Source: Pempheris klunzingeri (lineage: Eukaryota; Chordata; Actinopteri; Acropomatiformes; Pempheridae). From it: 64,000 bases of DNA. Both the position numbers and the translations under genes were made by a program. Each line of letters opens with the position of its first letter. The first letter of the stretch is position 1. Below, piece after piece: positions 61,081 to 64,000 of this stretch. The notes under the pieces were generated by a model. The model ran no database searches and had not been told where the DNA came from. It worked only from the letters and a program-made list of their open reading frames with translations. The stretch spans positions 12,747,721 to 12,811,720 of the forward strand of contig NC_092027.1 of assembly GCF_042242105.1 (NCBI RefSeq), read 5' to 3'.

Positions 61081-61565
61081 TTTCACTGCGGACAAACTCT
61101 CAGACGGTGGAGATAACCGTGGCTACAGGCTGTGCGTGTGTGTGCGATGGCTCCCTGTTCGCTGGTACTTCGGTTTCCTCCACTCCGGCTTGGACACAAG
61201 TCCTGCCCCCGGTCCCAGCTCAGGAACGATCACGTGTCAAGATAGACAGAAAACGCCCAGCATCCGGTTAAACTTTGCAGCTAAAACGTCAACTGACGAC
61301 ATATATGCAGTGTTTTATTTATAAAACTGAAATAAAAAGTGATGCAAATATATGCTCTGATATCTGTGCGAGATACAGAGAAATGCAAAGAAAGCTTAAT
61401 CATCCAATTGTACTTTTATTTTGAAATTAAAATCTGTATTTCCTGTCTATAACTGGCTGATTTGACGCACTTTGGGATTGAATGGGATAGTTTTGGGCAC
61501 CACGTAGCCTATTGCTCTTGCGCAGTGCAGCCTCTGATATGTGTCAACGTGGTAACTTAGGGGTC

Positions 61566-61612
<47 letters not shown>

Positions 61613-62240
61613 ACACACACCTCAGGGTGCATTTAAATGTGAATAATACAATCATCTGGATACGCCTCTGGAGCGCAATCAAACTTTAACGGTGACACAA
61701 AGTTTGTTCTCTTGTGCTTTCATGCGCTGATCCTGCTGTGTTGGAGGGGTTCAGGCCTCTGGAGGGGAGACCAGGCAGGAATGTCTCTACGTGGCAGTGG
61801 GAGGGGGAGGGACACCCACTCTCAGCGGGAGTTTAATTAGTGACCGAGAGGAAACAAGTTTCAACCTTAAAGAGAAGTGTTTTATGGTTTTATGTCCTGA
61901 ATTTAAAAAATAAAAAAGATAGGCAAACGAATCTCGTTCTTTTTCTCAAATGTGCAGGAGTTCCTCCCTCAGTTCTGATAATCGATTATTAAAGGTGTAC
62001 TGTGAGGATGTTGCTTGTACTGTATATGGACAGGCCAGGGATTTACTGTTGTGATTTAGTGGGAGGAGCAGCTCCAGCAGCCCCCACCCGCCGGAGCGAC
62101 TGCTCCAGCCCTGCGCCCGGGGGAGGGGAGGCTTTGTCCGGATACGTGGTGGAACTTGAGGCGGTCCCAAAGACCCACGCACCCCGTCAGTCTGCCTGGA
62201 TCATCTCAGCCAGCCCCTCTACCATCAACCAAACTTAAAA
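61081..62240. promoter_or_regulatory. Shared fkbp9/crtap divergent promoter region
   Basis: The start codons of fkbp9 (minus, 61,080) and crtap (plus, 62,241) face away from each other across 1,160 bases. No TATA box is obvious at either end. Both edges are GC-rich: 61,150-61,230 and 62,080-62,140. CACGTG lies at 61,231-61,236, and ACGTGG at 61,547-61,552, 61,789-61,794 and 62,144-62,149. ACGTG is the core bound by ER-stress and secretory bZIP factors (XBP1, ATF6, CREB3L family). A long (CA)n run at about 61,569-61,621 splits the region in two. Whether one or two promoters work here cannot be told from sequence. Confidence 0.55.
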
Positions 62241-63987
62241 ATGGCACCCTCCACTACTTCCAAACTCTTCTCTGCGCTGCTAATCGCTTTTTTAATCTCT
62301 GTTGTGGACTCTCAGTATGAGAAATACAGCTTCAGGAGTTTCCCCAGGAACGAGCTGATGCCTCTGGAGTCCGCTTACAAATACGCACTGGACCAGTACA
62401 CCGGGGAGAAGTGGAAGGAGACTGTGGAGTACATAGAGGTGTCTCTCAGGCTCTACCGGCTGCTGCGGGACAGCGAGGCCTTCTGCAACCTCAACTGCAG
62501 CTCAGTGCGGCTGGACGACGAGCTCAAGTTTGCGGAGTTTCCAGAGCTGCATGCGTTTGGTAACGTCATGAAGAGGGCGCAGTGCTTGAAGCGCTGCAAA
62601 CAGGGGCTGCCCGCTTTCAGGCAGACCATGCCCAGCCGGGACACCATAGAGGAATTTGAGAGGAGGGAGCCTTACAGATACCTGCAGTACGCCTACTTTA
62701 AAGTAAGCGAATGTGTAAAATATGTGGGGCCATCAGGGGATCAGGGAGCTGCTCCAAATGAGCCAAACCCAGAGAACTTGTATGGTTTTAAGTGTGCCTC
62801 TCTACCTTGCGATGATTATCACTACAAGCTGATGTTTGGACCTACTTTTCTGTGCATCCACAGTTTCTGTTCTAGCCACTTTTCCTCACATGCGCTCTCA
62901 CGTCACTACGTGCCACGGATGCACGGGGGGGGCTCTGTTGTGCGCGAGGGGAGGCACTGATCTCTGTGTTTACTCGTGTTTAGTGAAACGCTTACAACAA
63001 ATAAAGTCACATAAGGACATTTTACTGGACAATACCAAGACAAAACAAGTGACTTTAGATCTAAGAGCAGCTTTAGAATCACAGCTTGTTACATTTAGGG
63101 TTATGTAGATGTGATGGTTAATAAACGTGTGACACATAAAGAGGTGTGACAAAGTAAAGGCAAACCCTGAGTATTGTAAATGAGTTGAGAAACATCACAA
63201 AAGCAGATGCTTCCAGGGTCAATATCCCGGCATGTTTGAGCCTTCTTGTATACAAGAACAAAGTCACCTGCATCCCATGATGAAACATTTCTACCCAAAG
63301 TGCTCTCATCCAGAGTGAAGATCCACGAGCCGTCACTGAGTGGTTTGATTGCATGGAAATTATATAAAAATCACAAGATTTGGTTTTAACAGTCATCAGA
63401 TGTCATCCAGTGTAGCATCCATGGGAGACATGTGTTCTCCACCACCACCACCATCTCCTATGGACAAACAGTTGGTCCTTAAAGTAATCTGGATGATATA
63501 ACTCCTTAGATATTGACACAGTATAAAACTTTAATTTGCAGAGTGGACAGTAGACACAGTAGAAAACTCATGCTAACCAATAGTGAGCACCTGTTTCTCT
63601 TCTCTTTCCCCTTGACCCTTGATTTTAGAAAGTTGAAAATAGATCACAATAAGGTCGCCAACATACTAGTAGTTACTTAGAGATAAGTGAGGGACAAATA
63701 AGTAATCACATGATAATTGACAAAGCCGAAAAGTAGTTCCTGAATAACTGATTCAGGCACTAAAACCAACATTAATTCATAAGTCCTCAGCACATAGAAG
63801 AACTTTTTACGATGCATGTTTGTGTTATTTCTCCCAGTCCGACAACCTGGCCAAGGCGGTGTCTGCGGCCCACACCTTCCTCCTGAAGCATCCAGAAGAC
63901 GAGATGATGCAGAGGAACATGGCCTACTACAAGAGTATGCCCGGAGCCGAAGATCACCTCAAAGACCTGGAGACCAAATCCTATGAG
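62241..63987 (+). CDS. crtap: Cartilage-associated protein, CRTAP (exons 1 and 2, partial)
   Basis: Exon 1 (62,241-62,702, 154 codons) and exon 2 (63,838-63,987, 50 codons) join in phase 0; the gene continues past the window. A signal peptide of about 24 residues ends before QYEKYSF, and the first Leprecan-type helical repeat unit has Cys pairs CNLNC and CLKRC and an N-glycosylation site (NCS). Exon 2 reads [13 protein letters not shown] and then NMAYYKS, typical of CRTAP; P3H4 and the P3H enzymes differ there. CRTAP has no catalytic domain. In the ER it forms the complex with P3H1 and cyclophilin B that 3-hydroxylates a specific proline in fibrillar collagen chains; loss causes recessive brittle bone disease in people. 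The ATG lies in a good context (AAAATGG). Confidence 0.93.
62703..63837 (+). other. crtap intron 1
   Basis: Begins GTAAGC and ends CTCCCAG. Reading through the donor would add 85 codons before a stop at 62,958, which is not expected to be used. Short frames on both strands (62,960-63,400) carry no family signal. No repeat recognised. Confidence 0.7.
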
Positions 63988-64000
63988 GTATACACACACC

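Noticed and set aside
62241-63987. Calling the Leprecan-family gene P3H4 by analogy with the FKBP10/P3H4 pair
   Set aside because: Exon 2 ([20 protein letters not shown]) and [12 protein letters not shown] in exon 1 agree with CRTAP and differ from P3H4 as I know it.

Overview
The window is teleost nuclear DNA, probably from a percomorph fish. It has intron-rich genes with GT-AG borders, long AC/GT microsatellites, Tc1-type and hAT-type fold-back elements, L1-like and L2-like retroposons and several families of solo LTRs. Protein-coding content is three genes. All exon borders below were placed by hand from splice signals, phase and family similarity.

Left part (6.7-33.3 kb, minus strand): one very large gene with about 45 exons visible and at least about 2,380 codons. 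It is built from nine repeated modules. Each has a U1/JAZ/matrin-type zinc finger (C-x2-C-x11/12-H-x5-H), usually followed by a helical exon of about 34-44 residues and a 58-nt exon. Long disordered exons separate some modules, and the protein ends in a Gln/Met-rich tail. I do not recognise the family. The 5' end was not found; it lies above 33.3 kb or is lost among inserted LTRs and an L1. A degenerate copy of the gene's last exon sits at 3.3-3.9 kb.

Middle (33.4-51 kb): a repeat-dominated interval with no convincing host gene. It holds a pair of adjacent solo LTRs, an L1-like insertion with a 17-bp target duplication, an L2-like element nested in a Tc1/mariner transposase, more copies of the same LTR family, an L2 3' end and a hAT fold-back element.

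Right part (51.3-64 kb): fkbp9 on the minus strand (10 coding exons, 566 codons; four FKBP domains, two EF-hands, HDEL) and crtap on the plus strand (exons 1 and 2; the gene runs off the window). They are head to head, with start codons 1.16 kb apart. Both products act in the ER; CRTAP belongs to the collagen prolyl 3-hydroxylation complex and FKBP9 is a four-domain ER prolyl isomerase. The arrangement mirrors the head-to-head FKBP10/P3H4 pair of mammals, their paralogues. One fkbp9 intron starts with a long CA repeat and ends with a GT repeat, so the two ends of the transcript could pair.
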